Positions 31,899 through 39,342 of a DNA stretch of 41,202 nt are shown here, one piece after another. The position numbers and the translations under genes were made by a program. A model generated the notes under the pieces. That model had not been told where the DNA came from and made no database searches. It saw only the letters and a list, made by a program, of their open reading frames with translations. The DNA lies in NCBI GenBank assembly GCA_944384015.1, contig CALWRT010000101.1, forward strand, positions 1 through 41,202, in the 5' to 3' direction. This DNA comes from an uncultured Lachnospiraceae bacterium. GTDB taxonomy: Bacteria; Bacillota; Clostridia; Lachnospirales; Lachnospiraceae. The first letter of the stretch is position 1, and the number at the start of each line of letters is the position of its first letter.

Positions 31899-32807
31899 AT
31901 GTTTCTTCCTCCGCCGCTGCGTCCTGGAAGCCGGGTCGCTGTAGTAGCGCCGGCTTTTCCGGCAGAAAGAGCTGTGCTCGAATCCTCCCTTCCAATATTC
32001 CATTCCCTAGGTCTTACGCCCTTTTTCTTCCCCTCCTGCTTCGCCAGGCATGGCTGGTTCTCCGGCCCAGACCATCTTCGCGCTTCCGATATCCAGGAGG
32101 CGTTCGCCGATGACTCTTTCAGTGCTGTCTTCTGTCTGAGGGGAGGCTACGGTTCTGCCCGCCTCCTCCCTCTGCTGGATTTTGACCAATTGAGCGCCCA
32201 TCCCAAGTGGTTCCTCGGCTACAGCGACGCCACTGCCATCCATCTGCTGCTTCAGGGGCGGTGCGCTCTCATTACCCTGCACGGCCCTATGGTATTCGAG
32301 TTTTCCAAATTAGGCCGAGAAGCCCTCCGCTCTCTCAGAGCCAGCCTCTTCAGCCGCCCGTCTCTTCCGCAGGAACAAAACCTGCAATGTATCTCCCCTG
32401 GCCGCAGCCCTCATGCAGAAGGAATACTCTTAGGAGGCAATCTCACAGTGCTGGCTTCCCTCGCCGGTACTCCTTGGCAGCCGGCCCTGGAAGGGTGCCT
32501 GCTCTTTTTGGAGGATGTAGGAGAACCTCTCTACCGCATCGACCGTATGCTCACATCTCTGATTCAGAGCGGGATGCTCAGAGGCTGCAGCGGCATCCTT
32601 CTCGGTTCTTTTTATAACTGCAGGCCGGATGAGCGGCATCCGGCCTGGAACTTTACAATAGCGCAACTGGTTCGAGAATTATTTGCACCGTTAGGGATTC
32701 CTGTCCTGGCGGGCCTGCCTGCAGGACATCATCCCGGAGCTCTAACCATCCCCTTGGGGGTCCGCTGCCGCATCCACACTCATACCGGCCGCCTCACCCT
32801 GGCATAG
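31899..32807 (+). CDS. LD-carboxypeptidase (peptidase S66, LdcA/MccF type)
   Basis: Serine peptidase of family S66, which trims the terminal D-alanine from muropeptide tetrapeptides (LdcA) or, in MccF relatives, cleaves acyl-adenylate antibiotics. The 302 residues show RPGSRVAVVAPA at the N-terminus, FCLRGGYGSARLLPLLD, nucleophile Ser109 in GYSDATA, the catalytic glutamate in LFLEDVGE and histidine in AGHHPGAL. The ribosome binding site before ATG 31899 is weak (GAGG, 8 bases). Length is normal. A cell-wall recycling role is more likely than immunity, as no peptide-nucleotide antibiotic genes are nearby. It is convergent with the membrane protein gene at 32820. Confidence 0.9.
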   Translation: MFLPPPLRPGSRVAVVAPAFPAERAVLESSLPIFHSLGLTPFFFPSCFARHGWFSGPDHLRASDIQEAFADDSFSAVFCLRGGYGSARLLPLLDFDQLSAHPKWFLGYSDATAIHLLLQGRCALITLHGPMVFEFSKLGREALRSLRASLFSRPSLPQEQNLQCISPGRSPHAEGILLGGNLTVLASLAGTPWQPALEGCLLFLEDVGEPLYRIDRMLTSLIQSGMLRGCSGILLGSFYNCRPDERHPAWNFTIAQLVRELFAPLGIPVLAGLPAGHHPGALTIPLGVRCRIHTHTGRLTLA

Positions 32808-32819
32808 CGTCTCCCGCAC

Positions 32820-34757
32820 TCAATAGGCCGTCATCTCTTCGTCCTTTACAAGTCTCACCAGGCCATCTTCTCCGGCCCCGTGTTCAATCCGGAACATGGT
32901 GTCATCCGCAATGTCGTCTGGATTATCAAAGAGACTGCCGAACTGTTCCCGGAACTGATCGTCCGCCCGGAACAGATATACATACGTGTAATCCGATAAA
33001 TCATCTGACCAGCTATATATATTTTTGTAGGCGGTGAAGACATCCTGTTCCCCGTAGGATTCTCCGATGCTCCAGCTGTAGTTGGGATTTATCTGTACAG
33101 GAGTAAATACCCCTTTCAGCACCCAATAGTCAATGCCCTCGTCATTTTGAGAGATCACATATACCCGGTCCTTCTTATAATCCAACTTATCCTGAAACCT
33201 TTGAGCTCCGGCGTATCCCTCCCACAGAAGCTGGGATGTCAGCACCGACTCCTTCGGATACAAAATCACATTTTCCACGCCGTCCCTGGTGGAGCAGATA
33301 AATACACAGGCAAGAACGCCGAAATATCCAAGAAGGCGCCACTTCGTAAATAATCTCAGATAGAAAACGCTGTAGCAGCACAGCATCCCTGTCAGATACA
33401 TCGACAGGTAGCGCTGAGCGGATGCGAGACGCAGTGCCTCGAATTCAGAATACGAGAATAAATACAGCATCAGGAGGGACACCATATACACAGCGAACCC
33501 GATCAGAAGACCGGCAAAGATCACGGTGTAATTCCTCCGCATCTCTTCTTCGCCCCTTCTCCTGCATAGATACAGGAAAATCCCGGCCGCCGCCAGAAAC
33601 AGCACAATCCACACAGCAACGGGAAAGGTGATGAACAATCCCCCCATCGGTTCCGTAAAGAGGAATGTCCAAAAATTTCTCACCGTCTCATACCGGTATT
33701 GCGGTGCCTGCCCGCTCAGCAATTCTGCGATACCCGCCAAAGAGATTCCTTCTCCGGCTCCCGAGGACTCTATTACCGTATTGGTCACAGACAGATAAAT
33801 ATTCCAGGACAGCTGTGCCGCTGCGGCACAGGCGGCGCAAACAGCCGACTCCCTCAGCACTGCCTTTTGTTTTTCTTTCTTGCCTCTGTCCAGGATCAGC
33901 CGTCCTGCTCCCGTAATCAACAATCCAATCGCCGCAAGCCCCAGCCCGGATTCTTTCGTCAAAACGAGAAGAGCGCAGGTCACCGCAAGGCTGATTGTGC
34001 GAAACCTCCCTCCCTCATAGGTAAATGCCGCATAGATCAGATAGAAGAACAGTACAGCAAGAAAGGCATCCACATATAATCCTGCATAGGTGTTTCGGTG
34101 CAGGCTCGTCGGCAGAAGGTAGACAAGCGCCATAAGCGGAACCAGGCAGGGAAGCGGCGCTTTCTTCCGTCCGTCCCTCTCTTCCCCGTCAAGCCCTGGG
34201 AAAAATCCCCTGATCTGCCCGAACACGGGTGCCAGGGCTGCTGCTGTCAGATAGCTCATTCCCCGTATGGCATTCGTCTCACTGTAATGTCCAAAATTCG
34301 TTATAAAGTAGGCGAACAGGGAGGCCGCCGGCGGATATTCCTTGAACTTCACCGTAGACTGAGCAGCGCTGCCCAGCTGGTCAAAGAAGCACATGTTCTT
34401 CACCGCAAGACCCCAATGAGAGAAATCATCCCACTGCTGATACAGTCTTCCTCTGCTCATAAACCACAGATATAGGATAAGCAGGCCAAACCCCAGCAGG
34501 CCCGGCGTCAGCACATAAGCGGCATACATCTTCTTCCTCTTCAAGAAAAAATAGACGCACGCCGCTGCCCCCAGCACCCCGGCCGCCGCACAGCCATACA
34601 TGCCTATATTCAGATCCCCCAGCAGTCCCGACAGATACAAAATCCCAATAATCGTACCTGCCGCCAGAGGAAGCATTTCCTCCGCCCTTCTGCGGCCAAG
34701 CCCGGCATAGGCGCCCGCAATCGCGCACAGGATACCAACTCCGATCAATGATGTCAT
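32820..34757 (-). CDS. Large polytopic membrane protein, probable GT-C-type glycosyltransferase
   Basis: 645 residues with at least 12 hydrophobic segments over the first 500 residues and a soluble C-terminal part (from about 525). An early loop carries QQWDDFSHWGLAVKNM, an acidic pair after two membrane segments, the position where GT-C enzymes (PMT/ArnT/GT39-like) keep their catalytic aspartates. A later loop has YPPAASLFAYF. I do not recognise a specific family. ATG 34755-34757 starts 4 bases from the GT2-GtrA stop and its AAAGGA ribosome binding site lies in that gene's last codons. With a GtrA flippase-like partner, it most likely transfers a polyprenyl-phosphate-linked sugar to a surface polymer or protein. 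Confidence 0.75.
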   Translation of the reverse strand: MTSLIGVGILCAIAGAYAGLGRRRAEEMLPLAAGTIIGILYLSGLLGDLNIGMYGCAAAGVLGAAACVYFFLKRKKMYAAYVLTPGLLGFGLLILYLWFMSRGRLYQQWDDFSHWGLAVKNMCFFDQLGSAAQSTVKFKEYPPAASLFAYFITNFGHYSETNAIRGMSYLTAAALAPVFGQIRGFFPGLDGEERDGRKKAPLPCLVPLMALVYLLPTSLHRNTYAGLYVDAFLAVLFFYLIYAAFTYEGGRFRTISLAVTCALLVLTKESGLGLAAIGLLITGAGRLILDRGKKEKQKAVLRESAVCAACAAAAQLSWNIYLSVTNTVIESSGAGEGISLAGIAELLSGQAPQYRYETVRNFWTFLFTEPMGGLFITFPVAVWIVLFLAAAGIFLYLCRRRGEEEMRRNYTVIFAGLLIGFAVYMVSLLMLYLFSYSEFEALRLASAQRYLSMYLTGMLCCYSVFYLRLFTKWRLLGYFGVLACVFICSTRDGVENVILYPKESVLTSQLLWEGYAGAQRFQDKLDYKKDRVYVISQNDEGIDYWVLKGVFTPVQINPNYSWSIGESYGEQDVFTAYKNIYSWSDDLSDYTYVYLFRADDQFREQFGSLFDNPDDIADDTMFRIEHGAGEDGLVRLVKDEEMTAY

Positions 34758-34760
34758 TTT

Positions 34761-35816
34761 TTATCCTTTCTTAAATACCCATTCCTTCTGTATACGAAAG
34801 CTGATCAGGAACAGCACCGTATCCACGATAATCTTCGATGCCGTCTCATTCAGATGCAGAAATGTGAACAGCGCCGATACAAGCCCCGCCGAACAGAGCA
34901 TCTGGACAATGCACAGGGCATAGTATTTGCACAGAGTAGCGCGCACATTCCCCTCACACCGGAAAACAACGCCCTTATTCATCAGGTAGTTGTATATCGA
35001 CGATACGATCCTAGCCCCTGCCGTGGCCAGCAGAATAGGGTGATCTGCGCCAAACAGCTTCAGCAGCCAGATCAGCACCGTGAACATGATAATGTCTATC
35101 ACAGACGAAGAGAGGGATGCGGCCAAAAATTTCCCGAAGATTGCGTAGATCCTTAGGGAATCCCGGACCGGATGGAAATGAGTGGAGCCCTCTTCCCCGA
35201 GATATATCGTCTGGATTGGCACCTCTATAATAGAAATGCCATATTCCTTGCAGTCCATGAGCATATTCATCTCATACTCGAACCGCTCTCCCGCCGTAGA
35301 CAAGAATTTTCTCGCCAGCTTAGCACTGCAGGCTCTCAGTCCTGTCTGTGTATCTTGAATATGGATCCCGCTCAAAAAGCCGAAAATTTTCCTCGTCAGC
35401 CTGTTGCCGAAACCGTTCTTCCATGGCACATCCTTCCCGGCAAAATCTCTGCTGCCCAGTACAAGGCAGTCTGGATGCTCTGCCAGAGCCTGGCAGCATC
35501 TTCGTATGTCTTCCGGGCAGTGCTGTCCATCGGAATCCACTGTGACCACGCCAAAGAAGCCTTTCTCCTGTTCCAGGCAGTAGTTAAACGCCGTCTTTAA
35601 GGCCCTTCCTTTCCCTTGATTCACACAATGCCTCAAAAGGACGCAGGAGCCAGCCTCCTGCGCCTCTCTAAAAATCTTATCATATTCCGGCCCGCTTCCG
35701 TCATCCACAATCACAATGCGCGCAAAGCCCTCTGCCTTCAACTCTCCAGCCAGCTTTACCAGCTTGACGTCGGGCTCCAAAGACGGGATAATCACGATAA
35801 ACTCGTCCATTGTCAT
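34761..35816 (-). CDS. Family 2 glycosyltransferase fused to a GtrA-like membrane domain
   Basis: Predicted polyprenyl-phosphate sugar synthase plus flippase in one chain, 351 residues from ATG 35814-35816 (AAGGTGG 8 bases upstream). The GT2 domain (about 1-215) has FIVIIPSLEP, IVIVDDGSG, the acidic VTVDSDGQH and the DPMS-like QDTQTGLRACS; the C-terminal 130 residues hold four membrane helices of the GtrA type (IARIVSSIYNYLMNKGVVF-like region, then ISFRIQKEWVF). GtrA domains are thought to move undecaprenyl-phosphate-linked sugars across the membrane. It sits between a PfkB kinase and a GT-C-like protein with almost no spacing, so the three should act together. Confidence 0.9.
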   Translation of the reverse strand: MTMDEFIVIIPSLEPDVKLVKLAGELKAEGFARIVIVDDGSGPEYDKIFREAQEAGSCVLLRHCVNQGKGRALKTAFNYCLEQEKGFFGVVTVDSDGQHCPEDIRRCCQALAEHPDCLVLGSRDFAGKDVPWKNGFGNRLTRKIFGFLSGIHIQDTQTGLRACSAKLARKFLSTAGERFEYEMNMLMDCKEYGISIIEVPIQTIYLGEEGSTHFHPVRDSLRIYAIFGKFLAASLSSSVIDIIMFTVLIWLLKLFGADHPILLATAGARIVSSIYNYLMNKGVVFRCEGNVRATLCKYYALCIVQMLCSAGLVSALFTFLHLNETASKIIVDTVLFLISFRIQKEWVFKKG

Positions 35817-35829
35817 GTTCCAATCCACC

Positions 35830-36714
35830 TTATAATTCGGTATGCTCCACTTCCTCCATCTTGGGAATTGACGGAGACGCCCCCTTGCGGGAAACCGCGA
35901 TGGCGGATGCCTTCGAGCAAAGCCTCAGCGTCTCCTCCATCGGAAGGCCCTTAGCCAGCGCCGCCACGAAATAGCCTGTGAAAGTATCTCCGGCTGCAGT
36001 CGTATCCACAGCTTTTACTTTGAAAATTCCCTGCTGGATTCTCCTCTCCTTGTCAGCATATACTACACCGTTCTCCCCCAGCGTCAAGACAATCTTCGCG
36101 TCCGGGAACTGTTCCTGCATCGTCTCTAGAATCTTCTCAGGATCCTCATGGCCGGAGATCTGCTTCCCCTCCACCTCATTCAGGAGGAAGACGGATATCT
36201 TCTTCAAGTCACACTGATCCAGCGCGCTGTCGAAGGGGGAAGGATTCAGGATAATCGTCATATGCTTCTCATAGGCCTGGTCAATGATATAGTCCAGACA
36301 GTTAATTTCATTCTGCAGCATAAGAATATCCCCTTCTTGGAAATCTGCCAGTACCTGATCCACAAACTCCTTGGTCACTCGGCGGTTGCTTCCCCCGTAA
36401 AGGATAATACAGTTCTGCGCATCCTTATTCACCTGGATAATCGCGTGTCCGCTCTTGCCGTCTATCTGGGAGAGATAAGTGGTATCCACCCCGTTCTCCC
36501 GGCAGAGCTCATAGAAGGCGCTTCCGTCCTCTCCCACAAGCCCGGCGTGATACACATGCACGCCTGCCCTTGCCATAGCAATGGACTGATTCAGTCCCTT
36601 TCCCCCGAAGAACGTCTCCATGTTCAGAGAGTCCAATGTCTCCCCTGGCTGAACGATGTGATCCACATCATATACAAAATCATAATTCAGAGAGCCAAAA
36701 TTCAATACTTTCAT
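35830..36714 (-). CDS. PfkB-family sugar kinase, ribokinase-like
   Basis: ATP-dependent carbohydrate kinase, 294 residues. It shows the PfkB signatures GGKGLNQSIAMARAG near 37-51 and DTTAAGDTFTGYF at 237-249 with catalytic Asp243; the AAGD form is that of ribokinases. NxxE appears in LLNEVEGKQ. Sequence features point to ribokinase (rbsK), but no ribose transporter, RbsD or LacI regulator is here. Instead the gene leads an operon with two glycosyltransferase-type genes, with the next start 13 bases past its stop. The true substrate may be another sugar. AAAAGGGGG precedes ATG 36712-36714. Confidence 0.88.
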   Translation of the reverse strand: MKVLNFGSLNYDFVYDVDHIVQPGETLDSLNMETFFGGKGLNQSIAMARAGVHVYHAGLVGEDGSAFYELCRENGVDTTYLSQIDGKSGHAIIQVNKDAQNCIILYGGSNRRVTKEFVDQVLADFQEGDILMLQNEINCLDYIIDQAYEKHMTIILNPSPFDSALDQCDLKKISVFLLNEVEGKQISGHEDPEKILETMQEQFPDAKIVLTLGENGVVYADKERRIQQGIFKVKAVDTTAAGDTFTGYFVAALAKGLPMEETLRLCSKASAIAVSRKGASPSIPKMEEVEHTEL

Positions 36715-36789
36715 CCGTATACCCCCTTTTGTGGAATAGAATTCCCCAATCTATACGCAGATATGCCTATTGCATCCTGCTTCTGTCAT

Positions 36790-36819
36790 ATTATACCATT
36801 ACTTCATACCATGGTACAA
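36790..36819 (-). promoter_or_regulatory. Predicted promoter of the sugar kinase operon
   Basis: Minus strand TTGTAC (36814-36819), 18 bases, extended TGGTATAAT with TATAAT at 36790-36795. A 10-base palindrome TACCATGGTA (36807-36816) lies in the spacer over the -35 edge and could be an operator. Confidence 0.6.
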
Positions 36820-36885
36820 GCCAAAAAAGCGCCCGCAGCCGCTGAATGTCTATCCTCGTTATCATTCAGCAGCATAAACTCAAAA

Positions 36886-36941
36886 ACGGGAGGATTCCAT
36901 CGCCGCAGCAAAAAACTCGCCTATGCTGGAATCTCTCCCGT
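36886..36941. terminator. Terminator after the PPIase lipoprotein gene
   Basis: ACGGGAGGATTCCA (36886-36899) pairs with TGGAATCTCTCCCGT (36927-36941), a 14-base stem with one bulged base and a 27-base loop. Both strands have a T run after the stem (TTTTTGAG on the minus, TTTTTAT on the plus). It lies 24 bases past the lipoprotein stop. A second, weaker hairpin (GCTGAATG/CATTCAGC, 36841-36870) followed by an A-run at 36823-36828 may back it up. Confidence 0.85.
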
Positions 36942-36964
36942 TTTTATATTATTTATTACTATAT

Positions 36965-38059
36965 TTATTCTGCCTCGTCCGTTTCAGCACTCTGCACTGC
37001 CTGGGCATTATCCATGACAACCGCGAGCGCCTTCGTCCACAGCATGTCCTCCTTCAGGACATCCTGCCCCAGCGCTTCTTCCATAGCCTCTACCGACTCA
37101 TAGCCGTAATCATCTGCCATCGTCTGTGCCTGCTCTGCATATTCCTCATCACTGATGGTTAGGCCTTCCGCCTCCACAATTGCGTAGAAGACAAGCTGTC
37201 TGCTTACAGTTTCCTCCGCGTAAGTGGTCATCTCAGCGCGGAAATCTTCCTCCGTCATTCCCGACTGCTCCAGGAAGTCTTCCATCGTCATCCCATAATA
37301 CCCCGCGTATTCTTCATAGGCAGCATACATCGCTTCCACCTCTTCATCCACCTTATCCTGGGGAAGCTGCGTAATCGTGGCATTGTCCATCACCTGCTGC
37401 CATACAGTATCCTGATCGGCCGCCTCTGCGGAAGATGCCTTATAATCCGCAAGATAACTGCGGATATACTCCTCAAATTCTGCCGCCGTCTCATATTCTG
37501 TATGCGCCTGTACAAATTCATCATTGAATTCCGGCACAACCGGTTCTCCGCAAATGTAATTGACCGTCACTTCAAATACAACGTCGACGCCAGCCATCTC
37601 CGAGTTATAATAATCATCCGGGAATGTCAGATTCAGCGTGACGGTGTCTCCAACAGACGCGCCGATCAGTCCCTCCTCAAATCCATCAATAAAGCTTCCA
37701 GATCCGATGGTAAGATTCGTTCCTTCCTCCGAATCATCCGTTCCGCCGTCAAAGGCTGTGCCGTCCTGCATTCCAGTGTAGTTGATATTCACCGTATCTC
37801 CGTCAGCCACCGTGCCCTCTGTAATCTGCTCGTAGTCCGCATAGCTCTGCACCAGGCTGTCAATCTCCATCTGCACATCTTCTTCTGTCACTTCTGTAGA
37901 CGCAGGCTCGTATTCTATTCCCTTGTACTCCCCAAGCTCTACATACTGGCTCAGATCATCCACATAATCCGTCTTCACTGTCTGATTGCCGCCTGAACAC
38001 CCTGCTGCCGCCACAGCCGCCGCCAGGACAATCGCACCAAATAATCCTCTCTTTTTCAA
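36965..38059 (-). CDS. Trigger-factor-like FKBP-type peptidyl-prolyl isomerase, lipoprotein
   Basis: Predicted extracytoplasmic foldase. The 364 residues start with a lipoprotein signal (AIVLAAAVAAAGCSGG, lipidated Cys21), so the protein should be anchored outside the membrane. A trigger-factor-type FKBP domain spans about 85-170 (GDTVNINYTGMQDG, IDGFEEGLIGASVGDT, FPDDYYNSEMAGVDVVFEV), followed by a helical, acidic C-terminal arm resembling the trigger-factor/SurA chaperone region. The ribosome-docking N-domain of true trigger factor is absent. The start is TTG 38057-38059 with AGGAA upstream. It most likely helps secreted proteins fold, in parallel to PrsA. The product is strongly acidic. 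A strong terminator follows. Confidence 0.9.
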   Translation of the reverse strand: MKKRGLFGAIVLAAAVAAAGCSGGNQTVKTDYVDDLSQYVELGEYKGIEYEPASTEVTEEDVQMEIDSLVQSYADYEQITEGTVADGDTVNINYTGMQDGTAFDGGTDDSEEGTNLTIGSGSFIDGFEEGLIGASVGDTVTLNLTFPDDYYNSEMAGVDVVFEVTVNYICGEPVVPEFNDEFVQAHTEYETAAEFEEYIRSYLADYKASSAEAADQDTVWQQVMDNATITQLPQDKVDEEVEAMYAAYEEYAGYYGMTMEDFLEQSGMTEEDFRAEMTTYAEETVSRQLVFYAIVEAEGLTISDEEYAEQAQTMADDYGYESVEAMEEALGQDVLKEDMLWTKALAVVMDNAQAVQSAETDEAE

Positions 38060-38264
38060 TTTCCTGTTCCTTTCTCTATTCAGTCTCTTTGCGCATCTGC
38101 ATTGCCCGTTTTCTGTTCACTGGGGAACGCCGATCCGGGCATTTCCCGCGCACTCCTGCACCGCGCTTCGTGATGACAAAGGCTGCGGGCCCTTGACATC
38201 TATCCCTTATTAAAGCATATTTTCCGGAAATTGAAAAGTACCTTCCCTTTTTCTTAATAAAATT

Positions 38265-38304
38265 GACTGAAACAGCGAGATCAGAAGACCTCGCTGTTTC
38301 AGTC
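38265..38304 (-). terminator. Terminator after the E2-like gene
   Basis: GACTGAAACAGCGAG (38265-38279) and CTCGCTGTTTCAGTC (38290-38304) form a perfect 15-base stem with a 10-base loop; on the minus strand AATTTTATT follows. It ends the 38355 gene. The rest of the 295-base gap before the lipoprotein gene has no gene that I can support. Confidence 0.8.
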
Positions 38305-38354
38305 GGCGCAGTCTGCGGCTCCTCACATGCGGCGCACAGCTTTTTGATCCTTGC

Positions 38355-39296
38355 TCATACCATTCCCGGCTGAGATTTGGACTCTTGGGATATGGCTGCC
38401 TGCTCTGGTCTGTAAGACTCCAGGAGCCACTCTGGATGTTCAAAACATTTCCGAATGGTACGGAACGCGCATGAGTAAGTATAGCCGTCGCATATCCTCC
38501 CGTCCAGCACCAGCTTGATGGGCAGAATCTTCTTCGTCTTGATGACGCCCTTGGGCGTGATTGTTGTCACAATCTCCTTTTTCCCGATACTTAGAAACCC
38601 GGAAGTTGTCCCAAACTCATATAAGTGATGGTAAATAACCGGCAGGCCGATGGACCCCACATTCGTCACAAAGAATGCGGAGTGGAAGGGCTGCAGATCA
38701 ACCAACGCCCTGGGCAGTTTTCCATATCGATCCATAAACATTAGAATCTTCACACAGAAGCGCAGCAGCCAGGCAGGCGCGGCATAGAGCAGCCCCACCA
38801 GGTGATCGAAGCCATTGCTCTCTGCGTCCAGCTTGGCAAAGGCTTCGTCCGTCACAGTCTTTGTCTTGCGCACAATCTCCTCCAGCGTATCAGAATTTTC
38901 AAACGTCGGATAGATTGTCGATTCTTTTCCCTCAATTTCCAGCCGCTTTTTCACCATCATCGAGATGCGCACCGCCCTGCGCTGATAAATCCGGTTGCCT
39001 GTAATAAAGCGGTTGATCTGAGGCGTTACCGCAGCCGCCCGCACAAGAGAAGCAAATATAAAATGGTACAGCGTCAAATCTGGTATATTTTTCCTATTTT
39101 CTCTGATAAACGCCTCTACCTTCGCCAAATCCAGCCTGAGATCCACCATAACCTCACTGTCAGTACGCCTTGGCATGACATAGGGCATCATGAATACTAC
39201 CGGATCCAGCTTCTTGACCAGATAGCCGTCATAACATCTCTTCTCCTTCATTTCCTCATCGTTCCCCTCTAAAAAATACAAATGGCTTTTTTTCAT
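38355..39296 (-). CDS. Stand-alone 2-oxoacid dehydrogenase E2-like acyltransferase domain, His lost
   Basis: About 313 residues resembling only the catalytic domain (CAT-like fold) of dihydrolipoamide acyltransferases: no lipoyl or subunit-binding domain. Similar parts are VDLRLDLAKVEAFI, the AxxxTPQINRFITGNRIY region, FFVTNVGSIGLPVIYHHLY and the final KLVLDGRICDGYTYS. In E2 enzymes the last motif is DHRxxDG with the catalytic His; here it reads DGRICDG, so position 266 is Gly. The protein is therefore probably not a classical acyltransferase. No E1, E3 or lipoylation gene is near. The start is uncertain: ATG 39294-39296 lacks a good ribosome binding site and overlaps a possible -10 (TATGAT); ATG 39249-39251 has GAGG-type purines upstream. 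Confidence 0.8.
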   Translation of the reverse strand: MKKSHLYFLEGNDEEMKEKRCYDGYLVKKLDPVVFMMPYVMPRRTDSEVMVDLRLDLAKVEAFIRENRKNIPDLTLYHFIFASLVRAAAVTPQINRFITGNRIYQRRAVRISMMVKKRLEIEGKESTIYPTFENSDTLEEIVRKTKTVTDEAFAKLDAESNGFDHLVGLLYAAPAWLLRFCVKILMFMDRYGKLPRALVDLQPFHSAFFVTNVGSIGLPVIYHHLYEFGTTSGFLSIGKKEIVTTITPKGVIKTKKILPIKLVLDGRICDGYTYSCAFRTIRKCFEHPEWLLESYRPEQAAISQESKSQPGMV

Positions 39297-39342
39297 ACTA
39301 TCATAGCCTGCGGGATACGTACAAGGAAAATTTTTCTGGATG

